Numbered from the stretch's first letter, positions 26,722 to 36,146 are shown. The stretch: DNA of 64,000 bases from Oxalobacteraceae bacterium OTU3CINTB1 (GCA_024123955.1 CP099652.1:1860001-1924000); one strand, 5' to 3'. Numbers and translations: made by a program. Notes: generated by a model from the letters alone, not told the origin.

Positions 26722-29700
26722 TTACTTGGCGGCCAGCATGCCCGTCGGCGCCTGCTTGCGGAACCACTCGTCGGTGTGGGCCGTGGCGCCGCCGCTCAAG
26801 CCGGTGCCGGCGTGGTATTGCCGCATCTGCTCGCCCAGGGCGGCGACGTTGCCGCCCAGCGTACCTGACGTGGCCGCCACGCCGGCCGAGGCCGCCGTGA
26901 GGGCCGGCACGGTCAACCGGGCGCCCGTGGTGTCCGGCGTGGCTTGCGCCTGCGCGTAACCGCCCAGCGCCTGCGCCAGCGCGCTGACCTGGGCGCCCAC
27001 CGGCGTGCCCGGCCGGGTCGAATGGTCGGCCCGGAACCAGACGTCCGCCACCTGGTGGACACCGCCGTCGGTGGTGGTGTAGCTGGAGCGCAGCCCGATC
27101 CAGTTGCCGTTGTCGAGCTCGCTGGTCTTGGTGGCGCCGACGTTCAGGCCGGCAATGCCCAGCGCGTCCAGGGTCAGCAACTCGCCGCCCTGGCTGACGC
27201 CGTCCGCGTTGGCGTCGACCCACACGCGCAGGGCGCCGAATTGCGCGTCCTGTGCGTCGACCACGCCGTCGCCGTTGGCGTCGAGCTCGGCGAGCGCGGC
27301 GAAGCCGTCGCGGGCCTTGCCGGCGCCGGCGCCGGTGCTGGAGCTGCTGGTGCTGGTTCCGAACAGCTCGCCGCCATCGTTGATGGTGCCGTCATGGTTG
27401 CGGTCCAGCGCGAGCAGGCCGTCGCCCTGGCCGACCCAGCCGGTGGCGACCCGTTCGCCGTCGGCGTGCAGGTCGAAGCGCACGCCGGCCTCCAGCGCCA
27501 GGGTGCGCACGCCGTTGCCGTCGAGGTCGAGGATCAGCGGACTGGTCAGCAACGCCGCGCGCTGCTCGTCGCTCAGCGCGGCGAGCTGGTCGGCGCTGAA
27601 CGCGCCGGCCTGCGCCATCGTGAAGGCCGACAGCTCGGCCATCGTCAGCGCGGCGAGCTGGTCGGACGTGAGCGCGGCGATTTGCACCGCCTTGAGCGAG
27701 CGCACCTGCGCCGTGGTGAACGCGGCGACCTGGTTGGCGCTGAGGTTGACGATGGTGGCGGCCGACAGCGCGGCCACCTGCGCCGTCCGCAGCGCCACGA
27801 TGTCGTTGGCGTCGAGCATCTGGATCTGGTCCGAGTTCAAGGCGTTGAACACCGCCGCGTTCAGCGCCACGACTTGCGGCGCGTCCAGGTTGGCGATCTG
27901 GGCGGTGGTCATGCCCAGCGCCTGCGCCGCGCCCAGCGCGGCCAATTGGTTGGTGCGCAGGTTGCCGATCATCTCGGCGCCCAGGCCGGCGATCTGCGCC
28001 GACGTGAAGCCGGTCATCTGGCCGGCGGTGAAGGTGTTGAGCGAAGTGAGCGAGCCGAGCTGGCTGGTCGTCAGGCCGCGGATCTTGGTCACGTCCAGCC
28101 CGGCCAGGGTGCGCGTCGTCAGCGCCGTGAACTGCTCGATCGTGAGCGCGCCCAGCTGGTTGGTTTTGAGCGAACTCAGTTGCGCCGAGTTCAGGCCGGC
28201 GACGGCGGCCAGGTTCAGCGCGCCGATTTGAAGCGTGCTTAGGGCCACCAGATTCAGGCCCGGCAGTTGCCGGGTGCTCAGCGCGCCGAGCTGGCCGGCG
28301 TTCAGTTGCGCCACCTGGGCCACGCTCAGGCCGTTGAGCTGCGCCGAGCGCAAGGTAGCGAAGTGGTCGCCGTCGATGGCGCCGACCTGCTGCGTGGTCA
28401 GTGCCGCCACCTGGCCGCCGTTGAGCGCGCCCAGGGTGCGCAGGCTGTTGATCTGGCCGGTCGACAGCGCGCCGATGTCGGCCACACTGATGGCCTCGAT
28501 CTGCGAGGTGTTCAGGGTGGCGACCTGCTCCAGGGTGAGCGCGGCGATCTGCGGCTTGGTCAAGGCGTCGACCTGGGCGTCGCTGAGCGCGCCGATGTCT
28601 TCGAGCTCGATGCTGGCGATCTGGCCGGAGCTGAGGCCCGCCAGCGCCGCCAGGTTGATGGCGCGCACCTGGGCCGTGCTCAGCGCGGCCAGCTGGCCGG
28701 TGGTGATGCCGCGCATCTGCGCCAGCGTCAGCGCGGCGACCTGGGCGGCGCGCAATGTGGCGAGCTGGTCCATACCCAGCGCGGCCAGCTGGCCGGTGGT
28801 CAGCGCGGCCACTTGGGTGGTATTGAAGGCCGACAGGCTGGTCAGGCCGGCCAGCTGCGCGTTCGATACCGCCTTCATTTGGGCCGCCGTCAGCGCCGCC
28901 AGTTCGGCGGTCGACAGCGTGCCGAACTGGTCGACGCTCAGCTGCGAAATCTGCAAGGTCGACAGGGCCGAGAACTGGCCCGGGCGCAGGCCCGACAGGT
29001 CTTCGATCTCCATCGCGGCGATCTGCGCGCTGGACAGGCCGCGCAGCGCGGAAGTGCCGAGCGCGCGCCACTGGTTCAGCGACAGCGCCTGGATCTGGTG
29101 GGTGGTCAGCGCCTGCACCTGGCGGCTGGTGAGCGCGCCCACCTGGCGGCTGGTCAGCGCGCCGAGCTGGGTGTCGCTGAGCGCCTGGATGCGGTCGGTG
29201 CCCAGCGCGGCCACCTGCGCCGTGCTGAACGAGCCGAGCAGGTCGAGCAGCACGAACTGCGCAGGGGTGAGGTAGTCCAGCTGGGTCTCGCTGAGCGCGG
29301 CCACCTGGATCGCCGTCAGCGCCAGCAACTGGTCGCTGGTCATGTTGCCGATCGCGGCCGAGGTCAGCGCGCGGATCTGGGCGGTCTTGAGCGCGGCCAG
29401 GTCGCCCGGCTCGAGCGCGACGAACTGGTCGGCGCTGAGCGTGGCAATCGCGCGCGTCGACAGCGCCGCCGCCTGCGCCGCGCTCAGGGCGACGATCTGG
29501 TCGACGCTCAGCGCGCGCACCTGGTTGGCCGTCAGCGCGCCGAGCGCGCCGGTGGTGATGGCGCCGATCTGTTCGAGGCCGAGGGCGACGATCTGATCGG
29601 TCGTGAGCGACATCAATTGCGTCGAGCGCAGCGCGGCGATGTCGCCCAGCTCGATCGCGGCGATCTGTTCGGCCGTGAGCGCGGCCAGCGCGCGCGTGCT

Positions 29701-32700
29701 CAGCGCCAGCAGCTCGGCGGTGGTCAGCGCGACGATCTGGTCGGTGGTCAGCTGCGCCGCCTGGCTGGTGCTCAGCGCGGCGATTTGCGCGGTGCGCAGG
29801 CTGGCGATCTGGTCGGGCAGCAGCGCTTGCAGCTGGTCGCCGGTCAGCGCCCGCACCTGGGCGGTGGTCAGCGCGCGCAGATTGGTGAGCGCGCGCAACT
29901 GGTCGGCGCTCAGCGCGGCCACCTGCTGCGCCGTGAGGCTGGCCACGCCCTGGCTCGACAGCGCGCCGACCTGCTCGGCCGTCAACGCCAGCAGCTGGTC
30001 GGTGGAGAGCGCCTGGAGCTGGGCCGTCTTCAGGCCCGGGATGTCGGCCGCCTCGATGGCGGCGATCTGCGCCAGGGTCAGCGCCCGCAGCACGGGCAGG
30101 CTCAGCGCGCCGACCTGGGCCGCGCTCAGCGCGACCAGTTGGGCGTCGCTGAACACGGCGATCTGCGCGGTCTGCAGCGCGCCGATCTGGCGCGAGTTCA
30201 GCACTTCGATGTCGGACGCGGTCAGCGCGGCGATGCGCGCCGTCGACATGGCGGCGATCTGCGCGGTCGTGTAGTCGCCCAGGTTGCCCAGCGCGGAGGC
30301 CTGGTCGGGCGTCATCGCTTCGAGCTGGGTCTGCGAGAAGGCGGCGATGTCGGCGCTGCTGAGGGCGTGCAACTGGTCCAGGGTCAGCGCGACGACCTGG
30401 TCGGTCGTGAGCGAGCGCAGCTGCGCGCTGGTGAAGGCGGCCAGGTCCTCCACCTCGATCTGGGCGATCAGGGCCGGGTCCAGGCGCGACAGCAGGGCGG
30501 TGGCGATGGCGCGGATCTGCCCGGTCGACAAACCGATCAGCTGGGCGGCGGTCAGGCCGCCGGCCTGGTTCTTGGTGAGCGCGGCCAGCTGGCGCGTGCC
30601 CAGGGTGGCGAAGCGGTCGGCCGACATCGCGCCGAGCTGGTCGGTGCTGAGGGCGGCGATCTGCACGCTCGTCAGCGGCTTCAGGCTCGACAGCGCGGCC
30701 AGCTGGCCGGACGTCAGGTAGCCGATCTGGCGTGTGGTCAGCGCCGAGATTTCGCTGCTGGTGAGGGCGTTGTACTGGTCGGCCGAGAGCGCCGCCAATT
30801 GGTCGCTGCCCAGCACCACAAGCTGGCTGGTCTTGAGCGCGGCCAGGTCGTCGCCGGCCAGCGCGGCGATCTGGCCGGTGGTCAGCGCCGCGATGGCCGC
30901 GTTCGACAAGGCCCGGACTTGCGCGGTGGTCAGCGCCGGGATCTGGTCGGTGGTGAAGAACTGGATCTGGCCGGTGGTGAACGCGGCGATCTGGGCGGTG
31001 CGCAGCGCGGCGAACTGCTCCGGCGTGAGCGCGAGGATCTGGTCGCTCGACAGGCCGGCGATCTGGCGCGTGCTCAGGCTGGCCAGGCTGCCCAGCGCGG
31101 CGAACTGCGCCTGGGTCAGCACGGCGATCTGGCGCGGGGTGAGCGCGCCGATCTCCTGGCTGGTCATGCTCGACAGCTGGGCCAGGGTCAGCGCCGATAC
31201 CTGGTCGGTCGTCAGCGAGGCGACCTGGTCGGTCCGCAGCACGGCGATGTCGGCCAGTTCGATCGCGGCGATCTGCTCGGTCGTCAACGCCACCAGCGCG
31301 GCCGTGGCCAGACCGCGCACCTGGCGCGTCTCGAGCGCGACGATCTGGTTGGTGCTCAGCGCCTGCAACTGGGCGCTGGCCAGCGCGTTGAGCTGGCGCG
31401 TGTTCAAGGTGGCGATCTGGCCCAGCCCCAGGCTGTCGATCTGGGTGCTGCTCAGGGCCCGGATCTGCAAGGTGGTCAGCGGCGCCAGCGACGCCAGGCT
31501 GCCCAGCTGGGCGGTCGACAGCGCGGCCACCTGGGCGCTCGTCAGGCTGGCCATGGTGCGCGTGCTCAGCGCGGCGAACTGGGCGGCGGTGAGCGCGGCC
31601 AGCTGGTCGCTGGTGAGGGTGACGATCTGGTGGGTGCCGAGCGCGGCGACATCGACCGCCTCGATCGCGGCCACCTGGTCGGTCGACAGCGCGGCCAGGG
31701 TGGCGGCGTTGAGGCTGCGCACCTGCGCCGTGCTCAGCGCGACAATCTGGTCGGTTGTCAAGGCGCCCACCTGGATGCTGGTCAGGCCGGCGATCTGGTT
31801 GGTGCGCAAGGTGGCGATCTTGTCCAGCGCCAGGCTGGCGATCTGGTCGGTGGTCAGGGCGCCGATCTGGCGGCTGGTCAGCGGCGCCAGGTCGGCGAAG
31901 CCGGCCACCTGCCCGGTGGTGAGGGCGGCGATCTGGCGCGTGGTCAGCGCGGCGATCTGCTGCGTCGTCAACGTGGCGAACTGGGCGTTGGTCAGCCGGC
32001 CCAGCTGGTCGGTGGTCAGCGCGGCGATTTGCCGCGTCGACAGCGCCAGCACGTCGGCCAGCTCGATGGCCGGCACCTGGTCGGAGGTCAGCGCGGCGAT
32101 CTGTTCCGAGCCCAGCGCGCGGATTTGCGCGGTGCTCAGCGCGACCACGGCGTTGGTGCTCAGCGCGCCGATCTGGTCGGTGGTGAGGGCGGCGATCTGG
32201 CGCGTCGTCAGGCTGGCCAGGATGCCCAGCGACAGCGAGGCGATCTGGTTGGTGGTGAGCGCGGCGATGGCGGCGGTCGAGAAGCTTGCCAGCGACGACA
32301 GCGCGCCCAGCTGGTCGCTGGTGAGGGCGGCCTTCTGCTCGGCCGTCAGCGCGGCGATCTCCTGCGTGGTCAGCACGGTGATCTGGTTGGTGGTCAACGA
32401 CGCCACTTGGTCGGTCGACAGCGCGGCCACTTGCCGCGTCGACAGGCTGGCCAGCACAGTGTTGCTGAGCGCGACGATCTGGTCGGTGGTCAACAGGCCG
32501 ATGTTGGCGGTCGACACGCCGCGCACCTGGGCGGTGGCCAGGCCGGCGATCTGGTCGGTGGTGAGCGCGATCAGCTGGTCGCTGTTGAGGGCGGCGATCT
32601 GGTTCGAGCGCAGCGTGTGCAGGTCGGCCAGGTTCAGGTGCGACAGCTGGTCGGTGCTGAACGCGCCCAGTTGGCGCGTCGTCAGCGCGGCCAGGGTGGC

Positions 32701-35172
32701 CAGCGCGTCGATCTGGTCGTCGTCCAGGCTGGCGATCTGGTCGGCCGTCAGCGCGGCCAGCTCGGCCGTGGTGAGCGCGCGCAGCTGGCGGCTGCCCAGT
32801 GCGTCGAGCTGGTCGCTGCCGAGGGCGGCGACCTGGCGCGTGCTCAGCGCGACGATCTCGTCGAGGCGCAGCGCGGCGATGCGGTCCGTGCCGAGCGCGG
32901 CGATGCGGTCGGTGCCCAGCGCGCGCACTTGCGCCGTGGTCATCGTGCGCACCTGGTCGCTGGTCATGGCGGCGGCCTGCTCGACGCTGAGCGCGGCGAT
33001 CTGCGAGGTTTGCAGCGAGGCGAAGTCGGCCGTGCTGAGCTGGGCGATCTGGTCGGTCGTCAAGGACGTCATCTGGCGCGAGGTCAGCGGCGTGAGCGCG
33101 CTGAGGGCGGCGATCTGGTCGCTGTTGAGCACGGCCAGTTGCTCGGCGGTGAGCGAGCGGATGCCCGCCGTGCCCAGCGCGGTCAGTTGCGCGGTGGTCA
33201 GCGCGACGATCTGGTCGGTGGTCAGGCGCGCCACCTGCGCCGTGCGCAGCGCGCGGAAGTCGCGCGTTTCGATGGCGGCGATGGCGTCGGTGCCGAGCGC
33301 GGCGATGGCCTCGGTGCCCAGCGCGGCCAGTTGCGCGCTGTTGAGCGCGACGATCTGGTCGGTGGTGAGCGCGGCGGCCTGGCCGCCATCGAGGGCGGCG
33401 AGCTGGCGGGTGGCCAGCGCGCCGAGGTCCCGGGTCGTGATGCTGGCGATCTGGTCGGACGTGAGCGCGCGCACCTGGCGCGTGGCCAGCGCGCCGATGA
33501 AGCGCAGCGCGTCGATCTGGTCGGTCGACAGCGCGGCGATCTGGTCGGTCGACAGGGCGACGGTGCCGGCGGTGTCGAGCGCGGCGACCTGGGCGGTGCC
33601 CAGCGCGGCGATCTGGTCGCTGGTGAGCCGGTTGACCTGGCTGGTGTCGAGGCCGGCGATGTCGCGCGTTTCGATGGCGGCGATCTGGTCGGTGGAGAGG
33701 GTGGCCAGGGTGGCCGCGCCCAGGCCGCGCAGCTGCGCCGCGCTCAGCGCGACGATCTGGTCGGTCGTCAGCGACTGCGCCTGGTCCGCCGACAGCGCGC
33801 GCAGCTGGCCGCTGGTGAGCGTGCCGAGGTTGCGCGTGGTCAGCGACGCCAGCTGCCCGGTGGTGACGCCGGTGATCTGCGCGCTCGACAGCATGTCCAG
33901 GCTCGACAGCGCATTGACCTGGTCGCTGGTGAGCACGCCGATCTGGTCGGTGTCGAGGGCGGCGACGGCGGCGCTGGCCAACGCGCCGAACTGGTCGGAG
34001 CTGAGGGCGACGATCTGGTCGGTCGACAGGCGGGCCACCTGCGCCGATTGCAGCGCGGCGATGTCGCGCGTTTCGATCTGGCCGATCTGGGCGCTGGTGA
34101 GCGCATTGAGCATGGCGGTCGACAGGCCGCGGTACTGGGCAACCGTCAGGTCGACGATCTGGGCCGCCGTCAGCGCCTGCGCCTGCTCGGCGGTCAGCGC
34201 CGCCAGCTGGGTGCTGGTCAGGTTGACCAGGTCGCGCGTTTCCAGCGAAACGATCTGGTCGGTGGTGAGCGCCGCCATCTGCAAGGTGCCCAGCGGCGCC
34301 AGGCTCTTGAGCGCGGCGATCTGGTCGGTGCTGAGCGCGGCCAGCTGATCGGGCAGCAGCGCGGCCAGGTTGGCGCTGCTGAGCGCGACCATCTGGTCGG
34401 TGGTCAAGGCCGCCAATTGTTCGTTGTTGAGGGCACGGATCTGGCCGCTGGTCATCCGCGCCAGGTCGCGCGTCTCGAGCGCGGCCACCTGGCCGGTGGT
34501 CAGCTGGGCGACCATCGCGGTGGTCAGCGACACCACCTGGGCGGTGCCCAGGCCGGCGATCTGGTCGGTCGTGACCAGCGCCAGTTGCTCGGCCGTCAGC
34601 GCGTTGATCTGCTGGGTGGTCAGGTGCGCCATGGCGGCCGTCGCCAGCGAGGTCAACTGATCGGCGCCCAGCGCCTGGATCGCGCCCGTGCTCAGCGCCA
34701 CCAGCTGGCGCGTGGCCAGCGCGTTGAGTTGGTCGGTGGTCAGCGAGGCGACCTGGTTCGAGCCCAAAGTGGCGATCTGCAGGGTTTGCAGCGCGCGCAG
34801 GTCGTCGGTCTCGAGCGCGGCCACCTGCAGGTGGTTGAGGACGTTGAGCTGGCGGCTGCCGAGGGCGGTCATTTCGCGCGTGCTCAGTGCAACCAACTGG
34901 TCGGTGCTCAGCAGGGCGATCTGGAGCGTGGTCAGCGCGGCCACCTGCGGCAGCGACAGCGCCGGCACCTGGTCGGTGGTCAGCCCGGCCAGGCCGTCTG
35001 CGCTCAGGAAGCCCAGCTGGCGGGTGCCGATGGCGCGCAATTGCGCCGTGCTCAGCACGGAAAACTGGTCGGAACTGAAGGCGGCCAAGTCTTCGGTCGA
35101 CAGGCTGGCGATCATGGTCGTCGACATGCTGGCGATCGCGTCTGTGGTAAAGCCTGTGATAATCGAAGTCAT
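26722..35172 (-). CDS. Giant octapeptide-repeat protein with Ca-binding C-terminus
   Basis: A 2816-residue protein. I start it at MTSIITGF, preceded by GGGAG, since the longer frame adds only leader sequence. Residues 8-2540 are 305 octapeptides of the form L-[ST]-[TS]-x-Q-[IVL]-x-[AS], such as LTTDQIAA. From residue 288 they are grouped by six-residue breakers (LKSLAP, LSSLDM, LRFIGA) into units of sixteen octapeptides, 134 residues each. Residues 2541-2680 form an EF-hand-like domain (LDLDGNG, LDRNHDGTINDGGELFG, LDANGDGVVD, WVDANADGVSQGGELL) of the kind found at the ends of RTX-type adhesins. A Gly/Ala-rich tail ends at 2816. There is no signal peptide and no Cys-rich or enzymatic part. It is probably secreted and structural or adhesive. 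No secretion genes lie nearby except the flagellar ones. The route is unknown. Confidence 0.88.
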   Translation of the reverse strand: MTSIITGFTTDAIASMSTTMIASLSTEDLAAFSSDQFSVLSTAQLRAIGTRQLGFLSADGLAGLTTDQVPALSLPQVAALTTLQIALLSTDQLVALSTREMTALGSRQLNVLNHLQVAALETDDLRALQTLQIATLGSNQVASLTTDQLNALATRQLVALSTGAIQALGADQLTSLATAAMAHLTTQQINALTAEQLALVTTDQIAGLGTAQVVSLTTAMVAQLTTGQVAALETRDLARMTSGQIRALNNEQLAALTTDQMVALSSANLAALLPDQLAALSTDQIAALKSLAPLGTLQMAALTTDQIVSLETRDLVNLTSTQLAALTAEQAQALTAAQIVDLTVAQYRGLSTAMLNALTSAQIGQIETRDIAALQSAQVARLSTDQIVALSSDQFGALASAAVAALDTDQIGVLTSDQVNALSSLDMLSSAQITGVTTGQLASLTTRNLGTLTSGQLRALSADQAQSLTTDQIVALSAAQLRGLGAATLATLSTDQIAAIETRDIAGLDTSQVNRLTSDQIAALGTAQVAALDTAGTVALSTDQIAALSTDQIDALRFIGALATRQVRALTSDQIASITTRDLGALATRQLAALDGGQAAALTTDQIVALNSAQLAALGTEAIAALGTDAIAAIETRDFRALRTAQVARLTTDQIVALTTAQLTALGTAGIRSLTAEQLAVLNSDQIAALSALTPLTSRQMTSLTTDQIAQLSTADFASLQTSQIAALSVEQAAAMTSDQVRTMTTAQVRALGTDRIAALGTDRIAALRLDEIVALSTRQVAALGSDQLDALGSRQLRALTTAELAALTADQIASLDDDQIDALATLAALTTRQLGAFSTDQLSHLNLADLHTLRSNQIAALNSDQLIALTTDQIAGLATAQVRGVSTANIGLLTTDQIVALSNTVLASLSTRQVAALSTDQVASLTTNQITVLTTQEIAALTAEQKAALTSDQLGALSSLASFSTAAIAALTTNQIASLSLGILASLTTRQIAALTTDQIGALSTNAVVALSTAQIRALGSEQIAALTSDQVPAIELADVLALSTRQIAALTTDQLGRLTNAQFATLTTQQIAALTTRQIAALTTGQVAGFADLAPLTSRQIGALTTDQIASLALDKIATLRTNQIAGLTSIQVGALTTDQIVALSTAQVRSLNAATLAALSTDQVAAIEAVDVAALGTHQIVTLTSDQLAALTAAQFAALSTRTMASLTSAQVAALSTAQLGSLASLAPLTTLQIRALSSTQIDSLGLGQIATLNTRQLNALASAQLQALSTNQIVALETRQVRGLATAALVALTTEQIAAIELADIAVLRTDQVASLTTDQVSALTLAQLSSMTSQEIGALTPRQIAVLTQAQFAALGSLASLSTRQIAGLSSDQILALTPEQFAALRTAQIAAFTTGQIQFFTTDQIPALTTAQVRALSNAAIAALTTGQIAALAGDDLAALKTSQLVVLGSDQLAALSADQYNALTSSEISALTTRQIGYLTSGQLAALSSLKPLTSVQIAALSTDQLGAMSADRFATLGTRQLAALTKNQAGGLTAAQLIGLSTGQIRAIATALLSRLDPALIAQIEVEDLAAFTSAQLRSLTTDQVVALTLDQLHALSSADIAAFSQTQLEAMTPDQASALGNLGDYTTAQIAAMSTARIAALTASDIEVLNSRQIGALQTAQIAVFSDAQLVALSAAQVGALSLPVLRALTLAQIAAIEAADIPGLKTAQLQALSTDQLLALTAEQVGALSSQGVASLTAQQVAALSADQLRALTNLRALTTAQVRALTGDQLQALLPDQIASLRTAQIAALSTSQAAQLTTDQIVALTTAELLALSTRALAALTAEQIAAIELGDIAALRSTQLMSLTTDQIVALGLEQIGAITTGALGALTANQVRALSVDQIVALSAAQAAALSTRAIATLSADQFVALEPGDLAALKTAQIRALTSAAIGNMTSDQLLALTAIQVAALSETQLDYLTPAQFVLLDLLGSFSTAQVAALGTDRIQALSDTQLGALTSRQVGALTSRQVQALTTHQIQALSLNQWRALGTSALRGLSSAQIAAMEIEDLSGLRPGQFSALSTLQISQLSVDQFGTLSTAELAALTAAQMKAVSNAQLAGLTSLSAFNTTQVAALTTGQLAALGMDQLATLRAAQVAALTLAQMRGITTGQLAALSTAQVRAINLAALAGLSSGQIASIELEDIGALSDAQVDALTKPQIAALTLEQVATLNTSQIEAISVADIGALSTGQINSLRTLGALNGGQVAALTTQQVGAIDGDHFATLRSAQLNGLSVAQVAQLNAGQLGALSTRQLPGLNLVALSTLQIGALNLAAVAGLNSAQLSSLKTNQLGALTIEQFTALTTRTLAGLDVTKIRGLTTSQLGSLTSLNTFTAGQMTGFTSAQIAGLGAEMIGNLRTNQLAALGAAQALGMTTAQIANLDAPQVVALNAAVFNALNSDQIQMLDANDIVALRTAQVAALSAATIVNLSANQVAAFTTAQVRSLKAVQIAALTSDQLAALTMAELSAFTMAQAGAFSADQLAALSDEQRAALLTSPLILDLDGNGVRTLALEAGVRFDLHADGERVATGWVGQGDGLLALDRNHDGTINDGGELFGTSTSSSSTGAGAGKARDGFAALAELDANGDGVVDAQDAQFGALRVWVDANADGVSQGGELLTLDALGIAGLNVGATKTSELDNGNWIGLRSSYTTTDGGVHQVADVWFRADHSTRPGTPVGAQVSALAQALGGYAQAQATPDTTGARLTVPALTAASAGVAATSGTLGGNVAALGEQMRQYHAGTGLSGGATAHTDEWFRKQAPTGMLAAK
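27553..35151 (-). repeat. 24-bp coding repeat with 402-bp higher-order units
   Basis: About 7.6 kb of diverged 24-bp repeats. The first 35 octapeptides (residues 8-287) precede the first breaker. Unit starts then fall at residues 294, 428, 562, 696, 830, 964, 1098, 1232, 1366, 1500, 1634, 1768, 1982, 2116, 2250 and 2381. All have sixteen octapeptides plus a six-residue breaker, with three exceptions: unit 12 (residues 1768-1981) has 26, unit 15 has one octapeptide shortened to 5 residues, and the last unit runs into four extra octapeptides with no breaker. Counting all parts gives exactly 2540 residues, so the parse is self-consistent. No frameshift or stop interrupts the array. Confidence 0.92.
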
Positions 35173-35196
35173 TGCTGGGTCTCCCGGGGAGTTTCC

Positions 35197-35225
35197 ATGA
35201 TACGCACTAAATTTCCATATGGAAA
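35197..35225 (-). promoter_or_regulatory. Candidate promoter with overlapping palindromic operator
   Basis: The perfect 14-bp palindrome TTTCCATATGGAAA lies at 35212-35225. A further TTTCCAT half-site lies 20 bases away at 35192-35198. On the minus strand, TTTCCA (35220-35225) and TATCAT (35197-35202) are spaced 17 bases, a plausible sigma-70 promoter 25 bases from the ATG of the giant gene. The palindrome overlaps the -35, which would suit a repressor. No strong terminator separates this from the end of fliR, so read-through from the fli operon is also possible. Confidence 0.45.
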
Positions 35226-35256
35226 CCAAATACTGACGAAAGGCGATTGAACCTCG

Positions 35257-36099
35257 CTATGGCGCCGGGCCCGGTTGTCGATCCGGCAAGCTTGCCGGGG
35301 CGACGGGAGGGGGCCGCTGGGACCAGGTGCGCGGCATCAGCCGCGCCCGTTCAATGCCATCCAAAAACAGGTTTTGTACCGGCGTCGCCAAGTACGGCAG
35401 TGTCATGGCGACCACCAGCAAACCCACACCTAAGGTGATCGGAAAACCGATCCCGAACAAATTCAACGCCGGCGCCGCGCGCGTCAGGATCCCCAGCGCG
35501 ACGTTGGTGATCAACAACGCCGCCACGATCGGCAGCGACAGCTGCACCCCGGTGCTGAAGATCCGTCCGCCCCAATCGGCCAGCTGCTTGAAGCCGCCGC
35601 TGTAGATCGGCGTGGCCGACACCGGCAGCGACGAAAAACTCTCCACCAGCGCCGACAGCAGCACCAGGTGGGCGTTGACCGACAGGAAACCGAGGGTCGC
35701 CACCAGCGCCAGGAACTGGCTGATCGCCGACGAGCGCCCCTGCGTGTTCGGATCGAAGAACGTCGCGAAGCCCAGGCCCATCGTCAGGCTGGAGATTTCC
35801 CCCGCCATTTCCACGGCGGCGAAGATGATGCGGATGCTGAAACCCATCGCCAGCCCGATCAGCATCTCCTGCGCCAGGATCAGCAGCCCGGCCAGCGACA
35901 TCGGATCGGTCGCCGGCAGCGCCGGCACGGCCGGCGCCACGATCGCCGCCAGCATCACCCCCAGCATCACCTTGACGCTGGCCGGCACCGCCTTGTTGCC
36001 GAACAGCGGGGCGGCCGCCAGCAGGCCGAGGATGCGCGTGAGCGGCCACAGCAATCCTGCGATCCACATGTTGATATCGGCACTGGCGATGGTAATCAT
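35257..36099 (-). CDS. fliR: Flagellar export gate protein FliR
   Basis: A 280-residue, six-helix export-gate subunit. Conserved segments include LLWPLTRILGLLAAAPLFGN, SIRIIFAAVEMAGEISSLTMGLGFA and the late hydrophobic helices around ITLGVGLLVVAMTLPYL. With FliP and FliQ it builds the core of the secretion channel. It is the last gene of fliLMNOPQR. Its stop is only 84 bases from the start of the giant repeat gene on the same strand. Confidence 0.96.
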   Translation of the reverse strand: MITIASADINMWIAGLLWPLTRILGLLAAAPLFGNKAVPASVKVMLGVMLAAIVAPAVPALPATDPMSLAGLLILAQEMLIGLAMGFSIRIIFAAVEMAGEISSLTMGLGFATFFDPNTQGRSSAISQFLALVATLGFLSVNAHLVLLSALVESFSSLPVSATPIYSGGFKQLADWGGRIFSTGVQLSLPIVAALLITNVALGILTRAAPALNLFGIGFPITLGVGLLVVAMTLPYLATPVQNLFLDGIERARLMPRTWSQRPPPVAPASLPDRQPGPAP

Positions 36100-36146
36100 G
36101 AGGGTCTGTTACCCGCAGTTACATTTCTTTTCGGAACTAATAGCAT

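Noticed and set aside
27553..35151. The 24-bp periodic DNA as a CRISPR array or non-coding satellite
   Set aside because: There are no unique spacers, the repeats diverge mainly at third codon positions and in conservative residues, and one frame is open over 8.4 kb with normal start, stop and terminator.
28267..35250. A 2327-residue open frame on the plus strand, antisense to the giant repeat gene (and a 1204-residue one at 30734-34348 in another frame)
   Set aside because: A 24-bp periodic GC-rich repeat with no stop in one register has none in the others either, so long shadow frames arise automatically. The products are Arg/Gly/Gln/Leu-rich or Ser/Trp-rich junk with no domain, and the minus strand has the ribosome site, terminator and Ca-binding domain.
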